Assembly (NCBI GenBank): GCA_964402505.1
Contig: CAYOCP010000008.1
Coordinates: 62,001-126,000, forward strand
DNA: 64,000 nucleotides
DNA from: SLRI01 sp964402505
GTDB taxonomy: Bacteria > Pseudomonadota > Alphaproteobacteria > Geminicoccales > Geminicoccaceae
Reading direction: 5' to 3'
Shown in pieces: positions 53,699 through 61,318 of this stretch. The notes beneath the pieces were generated by a model, which was not told where the DNA came from, did not search any database, and was given only the letters and a program-made list of their open reading frames with translations. Position 1 is the stretch's first letter, and each line of letters begins with the position of its first letter. The translations under genes and the position numbers were made by a program.

Positions 53699-54202
53699 GT
53701 GCTGGTCACGATCGGCGGCAGCTTCTTTCGCGTGACCCACTTCATGACCTGGGAGGGCGAGGTTCCGCTCTTCGGCGCGGCGCTCACGCTCAACAGCGTG
53801 CTCGACCTGCAATGGTATCTCTTCGGCATCCTGCTGATGCTGACCGGTGCCTACGCCCTGCAGGCCGATCGGCATGTCCGGGTCGACGTTTTCTCGCAAA
53901 GCTTCTCGCCGCGCACGACCCTGATCGTCGAGATCGCCGGCGACCTGCTCTTCCTGCTGCCGCTTTGCGTCATGCTGATCGATCGCTCGCTGCCGCTGGT
54001 CGAGCTGGCCTTCAACACCGCCGAGCGCTCGAACGAGGACGGCATGACCCAGCGCTGGCTGATCAAGATATTCGTGCCGATCGGCTTCAGCCTGCTGGCG
54101 GCGACCGGCGTGGCGCGCATCCTGCGCAACGGGTTGCGGCTCTGCGGAATCGACGACCTCAAGAGCGAGCAGATGCCCAGAGAGCATTCCCATGGAGGCT
54201 GA
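53699..54202 (+). CDS. dctQ: TRAP transporter small permease DctQ, 5'-truncated
   Basis: The visible 167 residues are the DctQ family: four membrane helices and the conserved LDLQWYLFGILLMLTGAYAL and ADRHVRVDVFSQ. The frame opens only at 53672, right after a stop codon inside the inverted repeat. The normal soluble N terminus and the start codon of a DctQ protein are therefore missing, and helix 1 would be cut if GTG 53699 is used. No ribosome binding site precedes it. The gene is probably inactive or expressed as a read-through. It overlaps dctM by 11 bases. Confidence 0.8.
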   Translation: MLVTIGGSFFRVTHFMTWEGEVPLFGAALTLNSVLDLQWYLFGILLMLTGAYALQADRHVRVDVFSQSFSPRTTLIVEIAGDLLFLLPLCVMLIDRSLPLVELAFNTAERSNEDGMTQRWLIKIFVPIGFSLLAATGVARILRNGLRLCGIDDLKSEQMPREHSHGG

Positions 54203-55532
54203 AGCGCTGCCGATCGCCATGGGTATCGGCCTGATGCTTGGCATCTTCTCGGGCTATCCGGTCGCCTTCGTCCTGGGCGGCCTCGGCGTGCTCTTTCTTT
54301 TGGGAAGCGGGGCCTCGATCTTCACCCTGCAGCTTGCCGTCTCGCGCATCTTCGGCGTGATGTCGAACTGGCTGCTCCTGGCGGTGCCGCTCTTCGTCTT
54401 CATGGGGTTGATGCTCGACCGCTCCGGGGTGGCGCGGAACCTGCTCTATTCACTCGAACGCCTCCTCGGCGGCGTGCGCGGCGGGCTGGCGGTCGCCGTG
54501 GCGCTGCTGGGCATCGTGCTGGCGGCATCGACCGGGATCGTCGGGGCCTCGGTCGTGATGCTGGGTGTGCTGGCCCTGCCGGTGATGCTCGAGGAGCGCT
54601 ACTCCGCACGGCTGGCGACCGGCGTGGTGGCGGCGTCCGGCACCCTCGGCATCCTGATCCCGCCCTCGATCATGCTGGTCGTGCTCGGCTCGATGCTGCA
54701 GGTCTCGGTTGGCGACCTGTTCAAGGCGGCCTTCGTGCCGGGCCTGCTGCTCGGCTTTCTCTATGTCGTCTACGTGCTCGTGCTGGCGCACTTCTTCCCG
54801 AGAGCAGCGCCGGCCGTGGCGCGAAAGGAGCGGCTGAGCCGCTGGGCGGTCGTCAGGGAGGTGACACGCGACCTGACGGGGCCGGTCGTGCTGATCGTCG
54901 TCGTTCTGGGCTCGATCGTGGCCGGGGTGGCCACGCCGACCGAAGCCGCGGCGCTCGGCGCCATCGGCGCGACGCTCCTCGCGCTCCTGGCGCGAACCCT
55001 GACCTGGAGCGCCCTCAAGGAGGTCATTCACGAGACGGCCCGGGTCAACGCGATGATCTTCTTCGTGCTGATCGGCGCTACCGTCTTCTCCGGCGTCTTC
55101 AAGCAGCTCGGCGGCGACAACCTGATCCGCGACGCGGTGACCAATACCGGCTTCGGGCCGTATGGCGTCCTTTTGATCTTCATGGTCGTCCTGTTCGTGC
55201 TCGGCTGCTTTCTCGAATGGATCGAGATCACCTTCGTCGTCCTGCCGCTCTTCGCGCCGATCATCATGGACCTCGACTTCGGCCTCGGCTTCGACAGCAC
55301 CGAAAAGCTGGTCTGGTTCGCCATAGCCGTCGCGGTCAACCTGCAGACCAGCTTCATCACCCCGCCCTTCGGCTTCTCGCTCTTCTACGTGAAAGGCGTG
55401 GCACCGCCCGAAGTGCCGATCCAGACGATCTACACGGGTGCCGTGCCCTTCGTCGCGCTGCAGCTTGTGGCCCTGGCGACGGTCATCTACTTCCCGTGGG
55501 TGACGGTCGGCGTCGTGCGCTTCCTGGAATAG
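54192..55532 (+). CDS. dctM: TRAP transporter large permease DctM
   Basis: The 446-residue protein has about 12 membrane helices and the DctM hallmarks. These are VGASVVMLGVLALPVMLEE, SGTLGILIPPSIMLVVLG, and the late FITPPFGFSLFYVKGVAP. It forms the sodium-coupled channel of a tripartite periplasmic transporter. It is intact. The binding protein DctP is not found on either side. The ATG at 54192 overlaps dctQ. Confidence 0.92.
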   Translation: MEAEALPIAMGIGLMLGIFSGYPVAFVLGGLGVLFLLGSGASIFTLQLAVSRIFGVMSNWLLLAVPLFVFMGLMLDRSGVARNLLYSLERLLGGVRGGLAVAVALLGIVLAASTGIVGASVVMLGVLALPVMLEERYSARLATGVVAASGTLGILIPPSIMLVVLGSMLQVSVGDLFKAAFVPGLLLGFLYVVYVLVLAHFFPRAAPAVARKERLSRWAVVREVTRDLTGPVVLIVVVLGSIVAGVATPTEAAALGAIGATLLALLARTLTWSALKEVIHETARVNAMIFFVLIGATVFSGVFKQLGGDNLIRDAVTNTGFGPYGVLLIFMVVLFVLGCFLEWIEITFVVLPLFAPIIMDLDFGLGFDSTEKLVWFAIAVAVNLQTSFITPPFGFSLFYVKGVAPPEVPIQTIYTGAVPFVALQLVALATVIYFPWVTVGVVRFLE

Positions 55533-55543
55533 GGCGGCCTCTC

Positions 55544-56632
55544 ATGAGCATGCGAAAATTCGAGGCGGAGAGCCTTTGCGACTGGCTCGAGGCGATCTTC
55601 ACCGCGGCCGGCTGTCCGGCCGGCGAGGCGGCGCTGATCGCGGCGCATCTGGTCGATGCCGACATGTCGGGCCATCCGAGCCATGGCATCGTCCGCACGG
55701 CCCGTTATCTGGAATGGATCGAGCAGGGCAAGATGCAGGCGGTGGCGAGGGTGAGCGTGATCACCCGCTCGGACCCGCTGGCGCTCCTCGACGGCCATTT
55801 CAGCTTCGGCCAGGTGCTCGGCCACGAGGTCGTCGGGCTGGCGACCGAGATGGCGGGCCAGAACGGTCTCGCCGTCATCGGCCTGCGTCATGCCGGTCAT
55901 CTCGGACGGATCGGCGCCTGGGCCGAGTTGCTGGCGGATCGCGGGCTGATCTCGATCCACTTCGTCACCGTCGCCGGAAGCCGCATCGTCGCCCCCTTCG
56001 GCGCCGTGCGCCCCTGCATGTCGACGGCGCCCGTGACCATCGGCGTGCCCCATCTCGATGCCCGGGGCGCAAGCGATCACTTCATTCTCGATTTCGCGAC
56101 GAGCCGGGTCGCCGAGGGCAAGGTTCTGGTGGCGCTCAAGCGCGGCGGGACGCTGCCTGCCGACGCCATCGTCGATGGCGAAGGTCGCGACAGCGCCGAC
56201 CCGCGCGATCTCTACGGATCGACGGCCGACGCGCCCGTGCCCAACCCGCGCATGGGCGCCGGCGCGCTGCAGGCCATGGGCGAGCACAAGGGCTCGGGCC
56301 TGGGTCTCGCCTGCGAGTTGCTGGCGGGCGCCCTCACCGGTGCCGGCACCAATGCCGCGGACCATCCCTTCTGCAACGGCATGTTGTCGATCGTCCTCGA
56401 TCCGGCCCGGTTCGCCGGGGATGGCGGCATTCGCGCCGAGGTGGACGCCTTCATCGCCAGCATCCGCGCCGCGACACCACGCGATCCGGCGAGGCCCGTG
56501 CTGATCCCGGGCGATCCCGAACGTTCCCGCCGCCGGATCTGCGCCGCCGAGGGCGTGCCGCTCGAGGAGGGGCTGATCGAAAGCCTCCGCGCCGTGTCCA
56601 GCCGGCTCGGGGTCGGGCCACCGCCGGGCTGA
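55544..56632 (+). CDS. Malate/L-lactate dehydrogenase (Ldh2) family oxidoreductase
   Basis: The 362-residue protein has the Ldh2/MDG2 fold. It shows HLVDADMSGHPSHGIVR near the N terminus, IGLRHAGHLGRIGAW, PVTIGVPH-like, and EHKGSGLGLACELLAGALTG. Family members reduce 2-keto acids or oxidise 2-hydroxy acids, such as 2,3-diketogulonate or ureidoglycolate. It lies 12 bases after dctM, so it probably processes the imported acid. Confidence 0.9.
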   Translation: MSMRKFEAESLCDWLEAIFTAAGCPAGEAALIAAHLVDADMSGHPSHGIVRTARYLEWIEQGKMQAVARVSVITRSDPLALLDGHFSFGQVLGHEVVGLATEMAGQNGLAVIGLRHAGHLGRIGAWAELLADRGLISIHFVTVAGSRIVAPFGAVRPCMSTAPVTIGVPHLDARGASDHFILDFATSRVAEGKVLVALKRGGTLPADAIVDGEGRDSADPRDLYGSTADAPVPNPRMGAGALQAMGEHKGSGLGLACELLAGALTGAGTNAADHPFCNGMLSIVLDPARFAGDGGIRAEVDAFIASIRAATPRDPARPVLIPGDPERSRRRICAAEGVPLEEGLIESLRAVSSRLGVGPPPG

Positions 56633-56692
56633 GGCGAAGCCGGGAAACGGGAGCACGAGCCGAGCCCGGCCATTCCCCCTCGAGCGGCCGGC

Positions 56693-56836
56693 GTTGCATC
56701 TCGTGCAACAGCGCCACTCCGGATGTTGCAGGAGATGCGACATCGGCGCCCGGCATGTTGCATCTCGTGCAACAAGCGGCTCCGGCGTGTTGCATCCCAT
56801 GCAACACCCATCCCGGGATGTTGCGGAAGATGCAAC
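56693..56836. repeat. Array of five 17-bp palindromes, period 32 bp
   Basis: Copies start at 56693, 56725, 56757, 56789 and 56820, so the steps are 32, 32, 32 and 31 bases, close to three helical turns. The consensus is GTTGCA-N5-TGCAAC. Copies 1 and 3 are identical (core TCTCG) and copy 4 has TCCCA; copies 2 and 5 carry the inverse core (GGAGA and GGAAGA type). The spacers (14-15 bases) share a YCCGG near their end. All five would face the same side of the DNA; as RNA they would form five hairpins. Confidence 0.9.
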
Positions 56837-56842
56837 CTCCGG

Positions 56843-56941
56843 CGACGAACGAACCCGGAGAATCGACGGGCGAACCCGGGAAAAGGGCACGCCAGCGCCG
56901 CGAATCGACGAACGAACCCGGCTGACGACGAAGGAACCCGG
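56843..56941. repeat. Second repeat family, CGACGAACGAACCCGG, on about 21-bp steps
   Basis: Copies at 56843-56858 and 56906-56921 are identical; 56864-56879 reads CGACGGGCGAACCCGG and 56926-56941 reads CGACGAAGGAACCCGG. The steps are 21, 42 and 20 bases, so an element at about 56885 seems lost. A weaker GGACGAACCCG lies near 57028. Its function is unknown. Confidence 0.8.
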
Positions 56942-56951
56942 GGCCAGCCAA

Positions 56952-56974
56952 CCCTTTGGAAAAGGGCACTTTTT
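56952..56974 (+). terminator. Terminator-like hairpin with T tract
   Basis: CCCTTT and AAAGGG pair around the loop GGA (56952-56966), then CAC and five T. The stem is short but the T run is right for intrinsic termination of the TRAP-Ldh2 transcript on the plus strand. Confidence 0.55.
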
Positions 56975-57095
56975 CTCGCATTTTCGCGGCCGGCGGCGGG
57001 GCCGTCGAGCCCGAGGCGAAAGGGTGCCGGACGAACCCGCCACGACCCTTGCCTCGCCTGGTGATCTAGGTTATAAATCCTCGTACTGATCCTAC

Positions 57096-57842
57096 TCAGA
57101 CGAGGCCGTCATAGACGAGCTTGAGGCCGGTCAGGAGCACGAACACGTAGCAGAGCCGGTAGAAGAGGAGCTGGTCGACCTTGTCGTGCAGCCAGAGCCC
57201 GGCGAGCATGCCGATGGCCGCCACCGGGGCGAGCGCTGCCGAGGTCGAGAGGTTGGTCCAGTCGAGCAGGCCGAGGGCGGCGTAGGGCAGGAGCTTGGCG
57301 GCGTTGATGGCGGCGAAAAGAACGATCATGGTGCCGACGAAGATCGACTTGTCGAGCTTGAGCGGCAGCAGATAGATGTTGGCGGGGGGTCCGCCGGCAT
57401 GGGCGATGGTGCTGGTGAAGCCGGCGAGGCTGCCCCAGAAGGCGCCCGCCACCGGCCGCTGCGGCCGGGCCTCGATCCGGCTCTTGTCGCGCAGGAAGTA
57501 GTCGCCGGTGAAGCCGACGGCGATGAGGCCGAGGACGATGCGGACCACGTCGTCATCGAGGTAGCCGAAGGCGAGGCCGCCCGCGAGGATGCCGAGGAGG
57601 GCTCCCGGCAGCATGATCCGGACGACGCGCCGGTCCCAGCGGTGGCGGTAGGCATAGAGTCCGATCAGGTCCATGAGCATGAGCAGCGGCAGCAGGATGC
57701 CGGCGGCGGTCGAGGGCGGGGCGACGATGGCCATGAGCGGCACCGCGGCGATGCCGAGGCCGCCGCCGAATCCGCCCTTGGAGATGCCGAAGATGAGGAC
57801 GGCCGGGATGGCGGCGAGGTAGAAGGCCGGATCGTCGATCAT
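57096..57842 (-). CDS. TSUP family permease (TauE/SafE)
   Basis: The 248-residue protein has about eight membrane helices. It starts with the family motif FGISKGGFGGGLG, and the second repeat has GFTSTIAHAGGPPANIYLLP. TSUP proteins export sulfite, sulfoacetate or other organic anions. The substrate is open. It is followed upstream on the same strand by the secreted-protein gene at nine bases, so a two-gene operon is likely. Confidence 0.9.
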   Translation of the reverse strand: MIDDPAFYLAAIPAVLIFGISKGGFGGGLGIAAVPLMAIVAPPSTAAGILLPLLMLMDLIGLYAYRHRWDRRVVRIMLPGALLGILAGGLAFGYLDDDVVRIVLGLIAVGFTGDYFLRDKSRIEARPQRPVAGAFWGSLAGFTSTIAHAGGPPANIYLLPLKLDKSIFVGTMIVLFAAINAAKLLPYAALGLLDWTNLSTSAALAPVAAIGMLAGLWLHDKVDQLLFYRLCYVFVLLTGLKLVYDGLV

Positions 57843-57851
57843 CGCACCCGC

Positions 57852-58469
57852 TCAGAGGCCGGCCGCCTCCGCGAGGCCCTTGCGGTCCCAGGCCTCGAGC
57901 GTCTGGACGAGGAGATCACCGGACGCGAGCCCGCTGCCCTCGATCTTCAGCATCGCCCGGCCCCCGCCCGTCAGAAGCGTGATCTCGCCGCTGCCGCCCG
58001 TCGCGTCGAACTCGAGAAGCGCGTTCTCCCGCCCGAGCCGGACCCGCTTCATGGCGGGATTGGCCGAGATCATGGCGGGATTGCTGAAGAGCGCCGCGAG
58101 CCCCTGGATCATGGGGTTGTCGATCATCAGCTGCGCCGTCATCGTGCCGCCGCCCGTGCTCTCGCGATAGGTGCGGCTGATGACGGTGCCGCCGCCGAGA
58201 AAGGCCGGGGAAGCCTCCTGGTCGGGCGCCTCCGCCGTCCAACCCTCGGGTGCCGGCGGAAAGGTCTCGGCATAGACGCTGCCGAGCCGGGCCTGGATCT
58301 CGCCGATCGCGAACTGCAGTTCGGTGATGGCCCCGGCGAGATCGCCCTCCTCGTAGAGCCCGATGGCGAGATCGAGCTGCTCCTTGATGTCGTCGGCCGA
58401 CGCCGCCGGGGCGCCCGTCGCGAGAAGCGCAAGGGCGGCGAGGGACGCGGCCGAAAGGCGGCGACGCAT
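57852..58469 (-). CDS. Secreted hypothetical protein
   Basis: The 205-residue protein has a signal peptide (cleavage near APAASA) and a helical TPR-like start (DIKEQLDLAIGLYEEGDLAG). A beta-rich part follows (GTVISRTYRESTGGGTMTAQ ... FDATGGSGEITLLTGGGRAM). No named family. The ATG at 58469 gives the signal peptide; longer frames enter tRNA-Ser. It precedes the TSUP gene. Confidence 0.75.
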   Translation of the reverse strand: MRRRLSAASLAALALLATGAPAASADDIKEQLDLAIGLYEEGDLAGAITELQFAIGEIQARLGSVYAETFPPAPEGWTAEAPDQEASPAFLGGGTVISRTYRESTGGGTMTAQLMIDNPMIQGLAALFSNPAMISANPAMKRVRLGRENALLEFDATGGSGEITLLTGGGRAMLKIEGSGLASGDLLVQTLEAWDRKGLAEAAGL

Positions 58470-58597
58470 GGGCTGGCTCCGATCGAGGCTGCGAATTCCT
58501 GGCCGGACAGTCCCGGCCGGAGGACGCACTGTCAAGCACGATCGCACCGCCAGACCTTGCATCCTCGCCACCCTTTCCCTAAGTAGGCGTGCGCCGC

Positions 58598-58687
58598 GGA
58601 GGGATGCCGGAGTGGTTGAACGGGGCGGTCTCGAAAACCGTTGTGCGCGCAAGCGCACCCAGGGTTCGAATCCCTGTCCCTCCGCCA
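58598..58687 (+). tRNA. tRNA-Ser(CGA)
   Basis: The 90-base class-II tRNA has acceptor GGAGGGA/TCCCTCC, anticodon loop TCTCGAAA (anticodon CGA), a long variable arm (TGTGCGCGCAAGCGCACC), T loop TTCGAAT and encoded CCA. It stands at the edge of a phage remnant, so its 3' end may be an integration site. Confidence 0.95.
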
Positions 58688-59302
58688 GCTCTGGTGTCTA
58701 CTCTGCGCATAAATCAATGGCCTGAATGATCGTGCCGAGATCGGGGCCCATCATTGGAAGCACCGGGATGGCCGTGCGGTCGGTGGGCGGTGAGGCAGGA
58801 CCACCCACCGGCCCGATGCCGCGCGACGAGAAAATGCGGCACGCACCTCCTCAAATTGCTGCGTCGGGCAGCTTCACGCGCCCCGGCGGAATCCCTCGAC
58901 TGGCGTCCTCGGCCGCGACGGCGAAGAGCGAGCCGATGAGGACGCCATCACCGGACGGGCGCTCGGCGGCTGCGGTGACGCTGGTCGGCTCGCCGCGCTG
59001 AACGTGATCTTTCACGAGAGCCGCCCTTTCGAGGTGGCGATGCGGGTGACGATGGCACCGGCCGAGACGGCGGCCCAAGCGTTGCCGATGGGCTCGCGGG
59101 GCGGTGCAAGGCGTTCTCGGCTTTCCGGGTGCCGACGGCGGAAAGAAGCGAATCGGTGTCGCGGTCGAGTTTCGATGGATAGTCTTTGACTCTGCAGTAG
59201 CAAGCCACAAAGCAATTTGTCCCGATTCGTCGCCGTGCCAGTCTTCCGCCACCGAGCTCGTGTCCGGCAGGCTATGCGAAGAATTTCGGATTGGGACAAG
59301 CA
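58688..59302. other. Decayed phage-like segment between tRNA-Ser and hyuA
   Basis: About 615 bases with no intact gene. The minus strand holds the end of an unrecognised frame (ending at 59012), coupled by a GTGA overlap to a DUF2190-like fragment (58851-59015). Then comes a GGAGGT site and another short broken frame. The packing is phage-like. Nothing certain is seen in 59130-59302 except the region just before hyuA. Confidence 0.5.
58851..59015 (-). pseudogene. Truncated DUF2190-like phage protein
   Basis: The 54-residue frame starts MKDHVQRGEPTSVTAAAE and continues with SGDGVLIGSLFAVAAEDASRG. This pattern fits phage DUF2190 proteins, which are normally about 100 residues or more. The C-terminal half is lost, with GRVKLPDAAI possibly a joined remnant. 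The GTG start overlaps the preceding stop, as in phage modules. Confidence 0.5.
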
Positions 59303-61318
59303 ATGGGCGATGGCTGGCGGGTGGGGATAGATATCGGCGGAACGTTCACCGACGTGGTCGCGGTGAACCCCGCGCACAAGGGCGTCCGCAGCGGCAAGGT
59401 TCTCAGCCAGGCCGACCCGGTCGAGGGGATCCGCGCCGCCTGCGAATCCCTGGGCCTGGCATTGTCGGACGTGAGCGACATCATGCACGGCACCACGATG
59501 GCCACCAACGCCATCGTCGAGGATCGCCTGGCGCCGGTGGCGTTGATCGCCACCGAGGGGTTCGCCGAGGTGCTGGACATCGGCCGGCAGAACCGGCGCG
59601 AGCTCTACAAGATGGCCGTGACGCCCCGCCCGGACCCCCTGGTCGCCGCCGACCACCGGCTGGAGGCGCGGCAGCGCATCGACGCGCAGGGCGTGGAGAT
59701 CACCCCCCTCACCGACGACGAGACCCTGCGGCTGGCCGAGGCGGTCAAGGTCCTGGGGGTGGAATCGGTCGCGGTCTCGCTCATCCACAGCTATCTTGAC
59801 GGGACGCACGAAACGCGCATCGGCGACGCCCTCGGCCGCGTGGTTCCGTTCGTCGCCCTGTCGCACGACCTCAGCCCCGAGCCGCGCGAGTACGAACGCA
59901 CGAACTCCACCGCCATGAACGCGGCGCTCATGCCGCTGGTCGCCCGCTACCTGGAGCGGCTGGTGAAGGAGATCGGCTCGCGGACCGGCCTGCACATGTT
60001 CCATTCGGCCGGCGGCATGGCCTCGGCCGCCTCGATCGCATCCCGGCCGCTGGCGCTGGCGCTGTCGGGCCCCGCGGCGGGCGTGGCGGCGGGTGCGGCA
60101 GTGGCACGGCGTCTCGGGCTCGACCGCGTCATCTCGTTCGACATGGGAGGCACGACGACCGACGTCAGCATCATCGTGGACGGCAAGGTGCAGATCGACA
60201 GCGACCAGCGCATGGCGGGCTACCCGATTCGGCAGATGATGGTCGCGGTGGAGACGATCGGCGCCGGGGGCGGCTCGATCGCGCGCCATGACGGGGCGGC
60301 GGTGCGCGTCGGACCGGACAGCGCCGGGGCGGACCCGGGCCCGGCCTGCTACGGCCTGGGCGGGACGCAGCCCACGGTCTCGGACGCCAACATCATCCTG
60401 GGCTACATCGAATCCGGCCGCGAGCTGGGCGGGACGGTGCGCCTCGATGTCAGCAAGGCCGAAGCGGCCTTCGCGCCGCTCGCGAAAGCGTTCGGCACGA
60501 CCATCGAGGAGGCCGCCCTCGGCGTGCGGCGCGTGGCCAACGCAAACATGGCGCGTGCGCTGCGCCGGGTGACGGTGGAGCACGGCGTGGATGCACGCAC
60601 CTGCACGCTTTTGGCCTTCGGCGGCGCGGGCCCGATGCACGCGGTGTCGCTGGCCCGCGATTTCGGCATCGGCACGGTGGTGGTGCCGCGGTTCTCGAGC
60701 GGTTTCTCCGCCTTCGGCTGCATGACGGCCGAGATGCGCTATGCCGAACAGCGCCCGCTGCACATGCCGAGCGCCGACTGGGACGCTGAGAAGCTCGAAA
60801 CGGTCATCGCCCGGATGTCGGAGCGGCTATCGGAGCCGCTGTTGCGGGCCGGGACGCCGCAGGACGCGCTCCGCGTCGAGGTGGCCGGGCTGCTGCGCTA
60901 TACCGGGCAGAGCGATGCGGTCGAGGTGCCGCTCGCACCACCCTACGATCTCGGGGACGCGGACCGCGCCTTCAAGGCCACGCATGAACGGCTCTACGGG
61001 TTCGCCACCGACGAGATCTGGGAAATCGACACCTTGCGCGTCACCGTCTCGTCGCCGCCCAAGCAGGATGTGATGAACCTGCCGGCCGGAGACGCCGGCA
61101 CCGCGGTCGAGCCGGTGGCGGTCCGCAAGTGCCATTTCGAGGGCGGCATTTACGACACGCCACATTTCGACCGTGACCGGCTCCCGTCCGGCTGGACGAC
61201 CCGCGGACCGGCGATCATCGAGGACGAATGGTCCACCGTCATCGTCGATCCCGGCGCCACCGTTCGGGTGGACGAGCACGCGCATCTGCACATCGACGTG
61301 GAGGCCGGCAGGACATGA
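59303..61318 (+). CDS. hyuA: Hydantoinase/oxoprolinase subunit A
   Basis: The 671-residue protein has the ASKHA-type ATPase start VGIDIGGTFTDVVAV and the mid motif HGTTMATNAIVE. ISFDMGGTTTDVSII and LLAFGGAGPMHA follow. These are the HyuA marks of ATP-dependent hydantoinases, 5-oxoprolinase and acetone carboxylase relatives. It works with HyuB to open cyclic imides such as N-methylhydantoin. The ATG at 59303 is used; a TTG 12 bases earlier is possible. It overlaps hyuB by four bases. Confidence 0.93.
   Translation: MGDGWRVGIDIGGTFTDVVAVNPAHKGVRSGKVLSQADPVEGIRAACESLGLALSDVSDIMHGTTMATNAIVEDRLAPVALIATEGFAEVLDIGRQNRRELYKMAVTPRPDPLVAADHRLEARQRIDAQGVEITPLTDDETLRLAEAVKVLGVESVAVSLIHSYLDGTHETRIGDALGRVVPFVALSHDLSPEPREYERTNSTAMNAALMPLVARYLERLVKEIGSRTGLHMFHSAGGMASAASIASRPLALALSGPAAGVAAGAAVARRLGLDRVISFDMGGTTTDVSIIVDGKVQIDSDQRMAGYPIRQMMVAVETIGAGGGSIARHDGAAVRVGPDSAGADPGPACYGLGGTQPTVSDANIILGYIESGRELGGTVRLDVSKAEAAFAPLAKAFGTTIEEAALGVRRVANANMARALRRVTVEHGVDARTCTLLAFGGAGPMHAVSLARDFGIGTVVVPRFSSGFSAFGCMTAEMRYAEQRPLHMPSADWDAEKLETVIARMSERLSEPLLRAGTPQDALRVEVAGLLRYTGQSDAVEVPLAPPYDLGDADRAFKATHERLYGFATDEIWEIDTLRVTVSSPPKQDVMNLPAGDAGTAVEPVAVRKCHFEGGIYDTPHFDRDRLPSGWTTRGPAIIEDEWSTVIVDPGATVRVDEHAHLHIDVEAGRT

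Larger units (their letters stand above)
56633..57095. other. Highly structured intergenic region between Ldh2 and TSUP genes
   Basis: About 460 bases between convergent genes contain two different tandem repeat families (56693-56836 and 56843-56941), a terminator-like hairpin (56952-56974), and an AT-richer end (57060-57095, with GGTTATAAATCC). Open frames through it are repeat artefacts. The repeat GGAAAAGGGCAC occurs twice (56879-56890 and 56958-56969). Confidence 0.8.

Noticed and set aside
56693..56836. The palindrome array as a CRISPR
   Set aside because: The repeats are only 17 bp and fully palindromic, the spacers are 14-15 bp and similar to each other, and no cas gene is near.
56693..56836. 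The palindromes as parS (ParB) sites
   Set aside because: The parS consensus TGTTTCACGTGAAACA does not match TGTTGCA-N5-TGCAACA in centre or length.
56694..57089. Open frames through the 56.7-57.1 kb repeats, with repeated short peptides
   Set aside because: The 32-bp period is not a multiple of three, so a repeat protein cannot be encoded; peptide repetition comes from the DNA repeats.
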